Shown: positions 1 to 5,545 of the stretch, piece by piece
How the letters are laid out: every line of letters starts with the position of its first letter
Position numbering within the stretch: position 1 is the stretch's first letter
NCBI GenBank assembly: GCA_964417785.1
Contig: CAYQJO010000245.1
Location: 1 to 6,356, forward strand
Direction: 5' to 3'
DNA length: 6,356 nt
DNA from: DAOTUL01 sp034437435
GTDB taxonomy: Bacteria > Chloroflexota > Anaerolineae > Aggregatilineales > Phototrophicaceae
Program-made: the position numbers and the translations under genes
The notes under the pieces: generated by a model
The model's input: only the letters and a program-made list of their open reading frames with translations
Told to the model about the DNA's origin: nothing
The model's database searches: none

Positions 1-131
1 GCGTGAACGCATTCACATAGCCGGCGACCGCTCCGCTGGCATCGCCGAAATCGTGGTTGCCCCAGCGTTTTCGGTCGAATCCCTCCCTGGGCAACCGTTT
101 CGCCGTTAGGTTCCGAGATAGGTTTTCCACT

Positions 132-650
132 ATGATTTACACAACAGGATCATTCAATGACTGGTTTTTGCCATCCCATGACGAGCTCTACGAGATGTTT
201 CTGCACCGCGATTCTATTGGAGGGTTCCAGGCAGCTTTGTATTGGTCTTCCACAGACGATACCGCTTCCAACGCGTGGGCGATGGAAGCGGAGTCCGTCC
301 TATCCGGGCATTCTGACGTGGGCCGGGTCAAACAGCGTTTCCTGGTTAAATATGATATACAGGACGAACGGACTTTTGTTGCTTGGGCTGGTTGCATTCG
401 CAATGACCGGGTGACCCGTGGCTTGTCCTTCGTCAGTTCAGCATTGGTGAAACCGGACCTGTCGTCTCTCGATGAGCTTCAGGAGATGTACGCGCAGCGG
501 GACGTTCTCATTGGTCTTCAAGACGCATTTGTATGGAGTTCAACAGAGATCGATTCCGATAACGTACACACGGTGAATCTCACCTCCGGGCAAAATCCAC
601 CTACGGATAAACTGGATTTCAACAGTGTCAGACCAATTCGGGCGTTTTGA
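132..650 (+). CDS. DUF1566 (Lcl_C-like) domain protein, possibly N-terminally truncated
   Basis: The product is about 172 residues with no visible signal peptide or membrane segment. It contains the hallmarks of DUF1566/Lcl_C domains: NDWFLPSHDEL (residues 9-19), a YWSST motif (37-41) and a C-terminal SVRPIRAF. A second unit starts near residue 110 with LSSLDELQEMY and FVWSST. The molecular function of these domains is not well defined; in many bacteria they occur on surface or secreted proteins. I chose ATG at 132, which has a weak purine stretch (gagatagg) about 9 bases upstream. The frame is open back to position 21 and a TTG at 57 is an alternative start, but that extension is Arg/Phe rich and unlike the family. 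DUF1566 domains normally have some 20 or more residues before the DWxLPS motif, so the gene may have lost its 5' part. The family call is fairly secure, the start is not. Confidence 0.65.
   Translation: MIYTTGSFNDWFLPSHDELYEMFLHRDSIGGFQAALYWSSTDDTASNAWAMEAESVLSGHSDVGRVKQRFLVKYDIQDERTFVAWAGCIRNDRVTRGLSFVSSALVKPDLSSLDELQEMYAQRDVLIGLQDAFVWSSTEIDSDNVHTVNLTSGQNPPTDKLDFNSVRPIRAF
168..647 (+). repeat. Two tandem DUF1566-like units within one gene
   Basis: Unit 1 covers residues 13-90 of the protein (about 168-401) and unit 2 residues 110-172 (about 459-647). Aligned by eye they share LPSHDELYEMFLHRD against LSSLDELQEMYAQRD, then IGGFQAALYWSSTD against LIGLQDAFVWSSTE, and they end in GCIRN and VRPIR. 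The match is at protein level and diverged, so this is an old internal duplication and not a recent DNA repeat. Confidence 0.55.
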
Positions 651-689
651 AGAGTGTTCGAATACTCTGGATAAAACAGCGCCGTTTTA
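651..689. other. Two adjacent small inverted repeats downstream of the DUF1566 gene
   Basis: Immediately after the stop codon, agagtgt (651-657) pairs with atactct (662-668) around a TCGA loop, giving 7 pairs with one G-T. Three bases later taaaac (672-677) pairs perfectly with gtttta (684-689) around a 6-base loop. Neither is followed by a clean T-run, so a strong intrinsic terminator is not supported. They may form a weak terminator for the upstream gene or operator-like sites for the TRAP operon. Confidence 0.35.
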
Positions 690-708
690 CGTTTTCGGCC
701 AATTATTC

Positions 709-736
709 TTTGCATAATACGAAATCATGGTATATC
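709..736 (+). promoter_or_regulatory. Candidate promoter elements upstream of dctP
   Basis: Two sigma70-like -10 candidates are visible. CATAAT at 713-718 matches 5 of 6 consensus bases but lacks a good -35. TATATC at 731-736 is preceded by TGG, an extended -10, and has TTTGCA at 709-714 some 16 bases upstream as a weak -35. The second would start transcription near 743, just upstream of the ribosome binding site. This is pattern matching only. Confidence 0.3.
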
Positions 737-746
737 CTTGCTTTCC

Positions 747-754
747 AAGGAGGA
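747..754 (+). promoter_or_regulatory. Strong ribosome binding site of dctP
   Basis: AAGGAGGA ends 6 bases before ATG at 761 and is nearly a perfect anti-Shine-Dalgarno match. It fixes the dctP start at 761 although the frame is open from further upstream, and the MKK plus hydrophobic signal peptide begins exactly there. Confidence 0.85.
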
Positions 755-760
755 TCAATC

Positions 761-1801
761 ATGAAGAAAATGAATGTATTGATTGCATGTGTGCTTGTTC
801 TGGTGGTTGCCGGTATCGGTTTTGCCTCGGGTGCCCAGGAGTCTGGTGGGGATGAGCCGATGTCAATAAACATGAGCTACAACGGACCGCCGGACGTTGA
901 AAAGAATGCGGTTCATCTCTTTGCAAGTGAATTCAAAGAGCTTGTCGAAGAAAAGACCGATGGTACAGTGGAGATTACGCTCTATCCCAACAGCCAGCTT
1001 GGTGACGAAGAGCAGCGTATGGAACAGGCGATGAACGGTCCTATGTTCAACGTCGCATCCTATGCCGGTGTAGGACCGGTCTTCCCGGAACTGTTTGCTG
1101 CAAGTATTCCGTTTATGTTTAATGACTTCAAATCCGCTCGTTACTTTTTTGACGATAGCGAGTACTGGAGTGAAGCGCAGCAGGCTTTCCGCAGTCGTAC
1201 CGGTGTCGAGCTGGTAGCAGCGGTTGAAGAAGGTGGCTTTCTGGCTTTCACCAATTCGGTAAGACCTATCAGAAACCCGTCGGATTTTTCCGGGCTTAAG
1301 TTTCGTGCAATGGATGAGAGTCAGGTAGCGCTGTATCAGGCGTTCGGCGCGTCGGGAACCCCGATTCCGTGGACCGAAGTGTACATGGCTCTTCAGACCA
1401 AGGTTGCTGACGGTCAAATGAACCCACCGATGTACATCATCATAGGCAGTCTCTATGAGGTGCAGAAGTACATGACAAACGCCAACATCCAGTACTCCAT
1501 GCAGTACCTTGTGGCAAACGGTGAGATGATGGACAACATGAGCGATTCTGTACGACAAGCCGTTCTGGAAGCTGCAGCAGAGGCAAACGCGATAACACGC
1601 GCAGATGTAGAATCCCGCGTATCTGAGCGGACCGATTTCATTGCGTCTAATGGCGTCGAAGTGTACGATCCTACATCGGCTGAGATGGACCAGTTCCGCG
1701 AGCTGGGTCAACCGAATTACGTGAAGTGGCTCGGTGAAAGAATTGATCAGAGATGGATCGACCTTGCGCTGGAAAGTGCGCGGATAGGAAATCAGCAGTA
1801 G
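761..1801 (+). CDS. dctP: TRAP transporter solute-binding protein, DctP family
   Basis: This is the periplasmic binding protein (346 residues, normal length) that delivers a solute to the DctQM membrane proteins encoded downstream. A signal peptide is seen at residues 1-24 (MKKMN, then a hydrophobic core, ending FASG before AQES). The only cysteine, C10, sits too early for a credible lipobox, so a soluble secreted protein is likely. Family landmarks are FASEFKELVEEKTDGTVEI (54-72), YPNSQLGDE (75-83), GLKFRAMDES (178-187) and ALGAS-like AFGASGTPIPWTEVYMALQ (194-212). Arg182 in the KFR segment corresponds to the conserved arginine that binds the substrate carboxylate in DctP proteins. The usual DGQENP motif reads DGQMNPP (217-223), a variation that may bear on substrate. 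An unusually strong ribosome binding site and a following stem-loop fit high expression of this component relative to dctQM. The substrate cannot be read from sequence; the neighbouring dipeptidase suggests a dipeptide-like or other carboxylate ligand. Confidence 0.93.
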   Translation: MKKMNVLIACVLVLVVAGIGFASGAQESGGDEPMSINMSYNGPPDVEKNAVHLFASEFKELVEEKTDGTVEITLYPNSQLGDEEQRMEQAMNGPMFNVASYAGVGPVFPELFAASIPFMFNDFKSARYFFDDSEYWSEAQQAFRSRTGVELVAAVEEGGFLAFTNSVRPIRNPSDFSGLKFRAMDESQVALYQAFGASGTPIPWTEVYMALQTKVADGQMNPPMYIIIGSLYEVQKYMTNANIQYSMQYLVANGEMMDNMSDSVRQAVLEAAAEANAITRADVESRVSERTDFIASNGVEVYDPTSAEMDQFRELGQPNYVKWLGERIDQRWIDLALESARIGNQQ

Positions 1802-1814
1802 AACCTGAACTACC

Positions 1815-1846
1815 GGTGGCGGCTCGTTCATGCGTTGTCCGCCACC
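1815..1846 (+). promoter_or_regulatory. Intercistronic stem-loop between dctP and dctQ
   Basis: GGTGGCGG (1815-1822) and CCGCCACC (1839-1846) form a perfect 8-base GC-rich stem around a 16-base loop, starting 13 bases after the dctP stop. The following bases (actctctctg) are not a T-run, so it is not a classical terminator. Hairpins in this position typically protect the upstream message from 3' exonucleases or cause partial termination, giving more binding protein than membrane subunits. That role is an inference here. Confidence 0.6.
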
Positions 1847-1891
1847 ACTCTCTCTGTTACAAACGTTATTCCAACCCCTTGCGAGGAGCCT

Positions 1892-2401
1892 ATGAAAGAA
1901 CGGTGTAGACGCCTTGCCGAGATCGTGGCAGGTGCCGCCGGTCTCGGAGCCGGTGTGCTGTTTTTGATCAATATCGCTAACATCCTGATGGGCGTTTTCG
2001 CCCGATATGTCTTTAGAAGCTCACCGATCTGGACGGAGGAGTTGTCCCGTTTCATTTTGGTATGGATGGTGCTAATTGCAGCTACCCCAACACTCATACA
2101 TGGTGAGCACATGCGCATCGATTTGGTGGTAAGGAGAATGCCCAGGTGGGCGGCGTTTGTCGCTTCACTCGTTCGGCATAGTATGGTTCTTGGTGTCGCC
2201 CTGTTCATGACGATTCGCGGGTGGTCATATGCGAACGGTATGTGGAACTTCACCACTATGGGACTGCAGATTCCAAAAGCGATCCCTCTGTTTGTAGTTT
2301 CGCTCGGTTTTGGAATATTCCTGCTCGTATACGCGTTGTTGCTTCTAGCCGGTGACGTCGAACGGTACGATCCCGAGCACCCGGAGGGAGCCGCTATATG
2401 A
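1892..2401 (+). CDS. dctQ: TRAP transporter small permease subunit, DctQ family
   Basis: The product is a 169-residue inner-membrane protein with four predicted membrane helices (about 11-35, 50-70, 88-108 and 130-152), the DctQ architecture. Recognisable family segments are ARYVFRSSPIWTEELSRF (37-54), just before helix 2, and GEHMRIDLVVRRMP (71-84) after it. DctQ pairs with the large subunit DctM and is required for transport. The start at ATG 1892 is preceded by GAGGAG (1883-1888); the frame is open to 1835 but the upstream codons lack a ribosome site and add non-family residues. The stop codon overlaps the dctM start (ATGA, 2398-2401), so the two are probably translationally coupled. Confidence 0.92.
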   Translation: MKERCRRLAEIVAGAAGLGAGVLFLINIANILMGVFARYVFRSSPIWTEELSRFILVWMVLIAATPTLIHGEHMRIDLVVRRMPRWAAFVASLVRHSMVLGVALFMTIRGWSYANGMWNFTTMGLQIPKAIPLFVVSLGFGIFLLVYALLLLAGDVERYDPEHPEGAAI

Positions 2402-3681
2402 CGATCGTGATGCTGATGACGTTTTTCCTGTTGATGGTCATAGGAACGCCTCTTTTCGCGGCAATGCTTGCGGTTGCTCTGGTAGGGTTCGCGTGGATCG
2501 GCGACTTAAACCTGTTCAGGTTGATGGTACAACAGTTTTTTGGTGGCCTGGACTCGTTTTCGCTGATGGCAATCCCTCTATTCGTTTTCGCCGGAAGCCT
2601 TATGAATGTGTCCGGATTGACTGACCGATTGCTGAAGATTACCGGTGCTCTGGTAGGTCACCTGCGTGGCGGTCTCGGATATGTGAATGTTCTGGCAAGT
2701 ATTCTTTTTGCCGGTATCAACGGATCAGCTGCGGCGGACACATCTGCACTGGGTAGTGTGTTGATTCCTGCCATGGAAAAGGAAGGTTACAGCAAACCCT
2801 ATGCAGCAGGGCTCACCGCCGGCAGTTCGCTTATCGGTCCGATTATTCCGCCGAGTATCTTTATGATCCTCTACGCGAATATGACAAACACCTCAATTGG
2901 AGGGCTGTTTATTGCAGGAATCGTACCTGGCTTGATCCTGGGAATCGCCTTCATGGTAATGAATTACTGGTATAGTGTGTATCACAAGTTTCCCAAACGC
3001 GACCACCGCGCGAACTGGGCCGAGATTGCCGTAGCGACGTGGCAGGCACTACCGGCGCTTATTGCACCCTTTGTAATTATCGGCGGTATCGTTTTTGGTG
3101 TGTTTACACCTACCGAAAGCGGGGCAATTGCAGTTGCGTATATCATCGTAGTTGGCGTGTTGCTGACGCGCAAACTGACGAAGAGGGCACTTTGGAAGGC
3201 AACGAAAGAAGCGGCACGTCTGACGAGCGCAATCTTTATGATCATCGGCGCAGCGGCAATCATCGGATGGCTCCTGAGTTACGCCCGCGTACCGGAACAG
3301 TTTTCCCGACTCGTGATCGGTACTACCAATAATCCTCTGGTTGTTATGGCGATTCTGAGTGCCATCATTTTTGTTACGGGAATGTTTATGGAAGAGGTAG
3401 CTACGCTTGTACTGCTTACTCCTATCTTCACACCCCTCGCTCTTGCTGCCGGGATCGATCCGCTGCATTTTGGCATTGTGATGACCTTGAATATCACAAT
3501 CGCTTTGATCACCCCTCCCATGGGGGCCTGCGTCTACATCGCCTCTGCAGTTGGTAAAGTCGATCTGGGAGATCTCTTTAAGAGTATCTGGCCGTTTGTG
3601 GGTGTCGCTGTCTTTGCCTTGATTATCATTGCACTGTTCCCACCGCTGACGACGTTTCTGCCGTCGGTCTTCGGATTGTAG
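2398..3681 (+). CDS. dctM: TRAP transporter large permease subunit, DctM family
   Basis: This 427-residue polytopic membrane protein is the ion-coupled transport subunit and has the usual family length. Motifs in order are LDSFSLMAIPLFVFAGSLMN (51-70), GINGSAAADTSALGSVLIP (106-124), AGSSLIGPIIPPSI (141-154), FGVFTPTESGAIAVAY (233-248), GMFMEEVATLVLLTPIF (328-344) and ITPPMGACVYIAS (371-383). Two similar halves, each with a Pro-rich or TP/PP loop, are typical of the ion transporter superfamily elevator fold. The start ATG overlaps the dctQ stop by 4 bases and is preceded by GGAGGG (2383-2388) with 9 bases spacing. No frameshift or missing motif is seen, so the transporter appears complete and functional. 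Confidence 0.94.
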   Translation: MTIVMLMTFFLLMVIGTPLFAAMLAVALVGFAWIGDLNLFRLMVQQFFGGLDSFSLMAIPLFVFAGSLMNVSGLTDRLLKITGALVGHLRGGLGYVNVLASILFAGINGSAAADTSALGSVLIPAMEKEGYSKPYAAGLTAGSSLIGPIIPPSIFMILYANMTNTSIGGLFIAGIVPGLILGIAFMVMNYWYSVYHKFPKRDHRANWAEIAVATWQALPALIAPFVIIGGIVFGVFTPTESGAIAVAYIIVVGVLLTRKLTKRALWKATKEAARLTSAIFMIIGAAAIIGWLLSYARVPEQFSRLVIGTTNNPLVVMAILSAIIFVTGMFMEEVATLVLLTPIFTPLALAAGIDPLHFGIVMTLNITIALITPPMGACVYIASAVGKVDLGDLFKSIWPFVGVAVFALIIIALFPPLTTFLPSVFGL

Positions 3682-3699
3682 AACGAGGAAAGCTGTATT

Positions 3700-4428
3700 A
3701 TGGATCCGATGACAAACGTGCAACAGTCGGTGGACTGGCATGCGATTAAATCTCTACCCATCGAGGAATGTGGCGAGCCGCTGGTAAATGCAGGATTCGT
3801 CCCGGATCGACTCATTGTTCATCCTGAATATTTCGTACAGAATGTCGCCGGGGCGCTGCCCGAAGTGTGGCTCCGTGAGTCGGTTTTGCTGCGCTTGCTC
3901 AAGGCTGCGGATAACCTCCCGAACGGTCACCGCTTTGTACTGTTGGACGGGTGGCGACCGTTGGAGGTTCAGCAGAGTCTGTACGCCCAATACCGGGTTG
4001 AAGTAGTTTCGGCGAATCCTGACATCAGTGATGCCAGGATCGACGAAATGGTATCCCGTTATGTAAGCCCACCCACCGATGATCCGCACCGTCCCTCGCC
4101 GCATCTGACCGGTGGATCGATCGATCTCACTATCGTAGATGAAAGCGGTATCCCGCTTTCAATGGGTACCGCTTTTGACGAAACCAGTATATGTTCGCAT
4201 ACAACGTACTATGAAACATCTGACGGCCACAGAGACCCGAATGCAGAACGTTACCGGGCAAATCGACAACTGCTCGTATCGGTTATGGGGGATGCGGGTT
4301 TCAGCAATTATCCTGACGAATGGTGGCACTTCGATTACGGTAATCAGAACTGGGCGTATTTCTCCGGCTATGATACCGCGATCTACGGACGAACGCACCC
4401 CGTGTGGCGTTGGCGGAGTCCCCGATAG
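3700..4428 (+). CDS. M15D-type D-alanyl-D-alanine dipeptidase (VanX/DdpX-like)
   Basis: This is a probable zinc D,D-dipeptidase of 242 residues with no signal peptide, so it should act in the cytoplasm. The VanX-type catalytic set is present: SPHLTGGSID (133-142) supplies zinc ligands His135 and Asp142, EWWHFDYG (207-214) supplies catalytic Glu207 and zinc ligand His210, and DGWRP (83-87) supplies the transition-state Arg86. The MGTAFDE loop (155-161) is also family-like. VanX and DdpX hydrolyse D-Ala-D-Ala to two D-Ala; exact specificity here is not provable. It begins 18 bases after dctM with GAGG (3685-3688) upstream, so it belongs to the TRAP operon. E. coli DdpX lies with an ABC dipeptide importer for D-Ala-D-Ala, and this locus could be a TRAP-based analogue. 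A resistance role is less likely, since no VanA/VanH-like ligase or dehydrogenase is nearby. An in-frame coding-like tail follows the TAG stop. Confidence 0.85.
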   Translation: MDPMTNVQQSVDWHAIKSLPIEECGEPLVNAGFVPDRLIVHPEYFVQNVAGALPEVWLRESVLLRLLKAADNLPNGHRFVLLDGWRPLEVQQSLYAQYRVEVVSANPDISDARIDEMVSRYVSPPTDDPHRPSPHLTGGSIDLTIVDESGIPLSMGTAFDETSICSHTTYYETSDGHRDPNAERYRANRQLLVSVMGDAGFSNYPDEWWHFDYGNQNWAYFSGYDTAIYGRTHPVWRWRSPR

Positions 4429-4533
4429 AACCCGTTGCTGAGCATCATTGCGGAACAGGCCGGTATAGAGATCGTTCCGACGGAGAGTGAAAACGCAGTT
4501 GAAGCGGTGCGCACCCTCGCTATGAGGGCGTGA
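4429..4533 (+). pseudogene. Orphan protein-like tail in frame after the dipeptidase stop
   Basis: Directly after the TAG at 4426-4428 the same frame continues for 34 codons to TGA at 4531-4533. It starts NPLLSIIAEQAGIEIVP and continues with an acidic/Ala-rich helix-like segment ending TLAMRA. The amino acid and codon make-up resemble the neighbouring genes, and it looks like the C-terminal end of an alpha/beta enzyme. There is no ATG near its beginning (a TTG lies at 4435) and no ribosome site. It may be a gene remnant left by a deletion, or a C-terminal extension cut off by a nonsense change. I do not recognise the family. A 5-base inverted repeat (CCCTC/GAGGG, 4514-4528) lies at its end without a T-run. 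Confidence 0.4.
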
Positions 4534-4546
4534 ATTCCTGTGATCT

Positions 4547-4798
4547 TTATCCCCCGGCAAAAGGAGGAAGAAGGGCTACTTCCAGGCCTGAGTGAATCTC
4601 CGTCGCTTCATCGTGGATCCGCCCGTCCGTAGCGATTCTGAAAGGAACGGCCGCGAATGCGGGGTAGGTATCGAGAATCGTGTTGCGAAGGTGCGCAATC
4701 GTCATCGGAAGGTCGAGCTCGATCGTGACCGGTGAATTCGCGAGGTCTGTAAGGGGTCCAAAGAGAATGATCGGAATAGAGTACGGTGCATTCGTCAC
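4547..4798 (-). CDS. MoaD/ThiS-family sulfur carrier protein
   Basis: This 83-residue ubiquitin-like protein ends in PPFAGG. The terminal Gly-Gly is what an E1-like enzyme adenylates and what becomes a thiocarboxylate sulfur donor in MoaD and ThiS. An ILFGPLTDLA segment near the N-terminus and the VALLPPFAGG end resemble MoaD more than ThiS, and the length is normal for MoaD. The start is GTG at 4798, which overlaps the stop of the E1-like gene (GTGA), with a GGAGT ribosome site (4806-4810) 7 bases upstream, so the two genes are coupled. With the adjacent radical SAM protein it probably serves molybdopterin/tungstopterin dithiolene formation for a tungsten enzyme. A general MoaD role or another sulfur-transfer role remains possible. 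Confidence 0.85.
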   Translation of the reverse strand: MTNAPYSIPIILFGPLTDLANSPVTIELDLPMTIAHLRNTILDTYPAFAAVPFRIATDGRIHDEATEIHSGLEVALLPPFAGG

Positions 4799-5526
4799 CG
4801 GTGGTACTCCAGCCGATCTATTGTGGCCCGGTGCCCGTCGTAGACCCCGAAGGCTCCGGTGAGGGGAGTGGATCCTGCCCCTGCGAACCCTGCCCCCGAA
4901 AAAAGGTGCAGGTACTCACCGACCTGCAACGCAGCGATTATCGCGACAGTGGTGGGGAGGATCGGTTTTGCCGCTGCGGGTGTGTCGGCAAAGTCCGGTC
5001 CAAAGGCGTCGACGTACCCCGGACCGCTTCCGGGAAAGGTTGTCGCCTGACCATACCACCCCTCTACTCCACCGTGAATTACGGTACACCCGGTGTGCCG
5101 TCGGATCAGTTCCAGCTCGGCGCGGGCGGAAAAAGAGTCCAGACAGTCAAAGAGGACGAAAGGAGGAGCTTCTGTTGGGTCCCGCTGGGGCAAAAGAGGA
5201 GGTACGAATGTCGCGGCGGAAATCGGTGCCGGGTGAGCGTGTATTGTAAGGTCCGGATTGATCCGGCAGAGCTCCTCAGTGGCGACCTCACACTTACTCC
5301 TTCCCTCCGATTGCGGTTGATAGAGGATCTGCCGGTTGAGGTCGGGTGCGTCAACGACGCCGGGGTCCCACAGCTCGATAGTCAACGGAGCGAGTCGGGC
5401 AACGCTCATGACCACGTGGGAACCGAGTCCGCCTACCCCCGCGAGAACAACAGGGGTCGCCATGAGCCGTCTCCAACCGTCGTCGGTGAGAAGCGGCCGA
5501 TGTCGTGTGTACCGCGAATCTTCCAT
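4795..5526 (-). CDS. ThiF/MoeB/HesA-family E1-like adenylyltransferase
   Basis: The product (243 residues) should adenylate the C-terminal glycine of the sulfur carrier encoded directly after it. Family features in order are RYTRHRPLL at the N-terminus (6-13), the nucleotide-binding loop GVGGLGSHV (30-38), Asp54 at the end of beta 2, DLNRQILY (62-69), Lys78, and FDCLDSFSAR (126-135) with Asp130 matching the MoeB aspartate that binds Mg-ATP. The paired CxxC zinc motifs of E. coli MoeB and ThiF are absent; the only cysteines are 79, 87, 128 and 147. The segment after residue 153 (GGVEGWYGQATTFPGSGPGY) keeps the family pattern, so the fold is intact. ATG 5526 keeps the conserved N-terminus but has no clear ribosome site. 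The 4-base overlap with the carrier gene supports a dedicated pair. Confidence 0.88.
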   Translation of the reverse strand: MEDSRYTRHRPLLTDDGWRRLMATPVVLAGVGGLGSHVVMSVARLAPLTIELWDPGVVDAPDLNRQILYQPQSEGRSKCEVATEELCRINPDLTIHAHPAPISAATFVPPLLPQRDPTEAPPFVLFDCLDSFSARAELELIRRHTGCTVIHGGVEGWYGQATTFPGSGPGYVDAFGPDFADTPAAAKPILPTTVAIIAALQVGEYLHLFSGAGFAGAGSTPLTGAFGVYDGHRATIDRLEYHR

Positions 5527-5545
5527 CCTGTGGTAGACTACGCGT
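5527..5545. promoter_or_regulatory. 19-base divergent start region with a shared palindromic element
   Basis: Only 19 bases separate the start codons of the E1-like gene (minus, 5526) and the radical SAM gene (plus, 5546). Its centre is the palindrome GTAGACTAC (5533-5541). Read on the plus strand it gives an extended -10-like TGGTAGACT (5531-5539) 6 bases before ATG. Read on the minus strand it gives TAGTCT 8 bases before the other ATG. Neither gene has a convincing ribosome site, so leaderless transcripts are conceivable. No good -35 hexamers were seen. Confidence 0.35.

Noticed and set aside
785..793. Lipobox at C10 of the DctP protein (LIAC)
   Set aside because: Only nine residues precede the cysteine and the hydrophobic core lies after it; a normal signal peptidase I site near FASG/AQ fits better.
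863..1831. Long minus-strand open frame (322 codons) antisense to dctP
   Set aside because: It is rich in His, Cys and Arg, has no recognisable domain or ribosome site, and lies wholly opposite a clear family gene.
3049..3741. Minus-strand open frame of 230 codons opposite dctM
   Set aside because: It is strongly biased to His, Arg, Asp and Cys with no family motif; it is a shadow of the dctM codons.
3700..4428. Vancomycin-resistance (van) cluster
   Set aside because: The dipeptidase alone is VanX-like; no VanH, VanA/B ligase or VanRS regulators are present, and the operon partners are TRAP transport genes.
4514..4528. CCCTC/GAGGG hairpin as a terminator between convergent genes
   Set aside because: The stem is only 5 pairs, lies inside the coding-like tail and has no T-run on either side.
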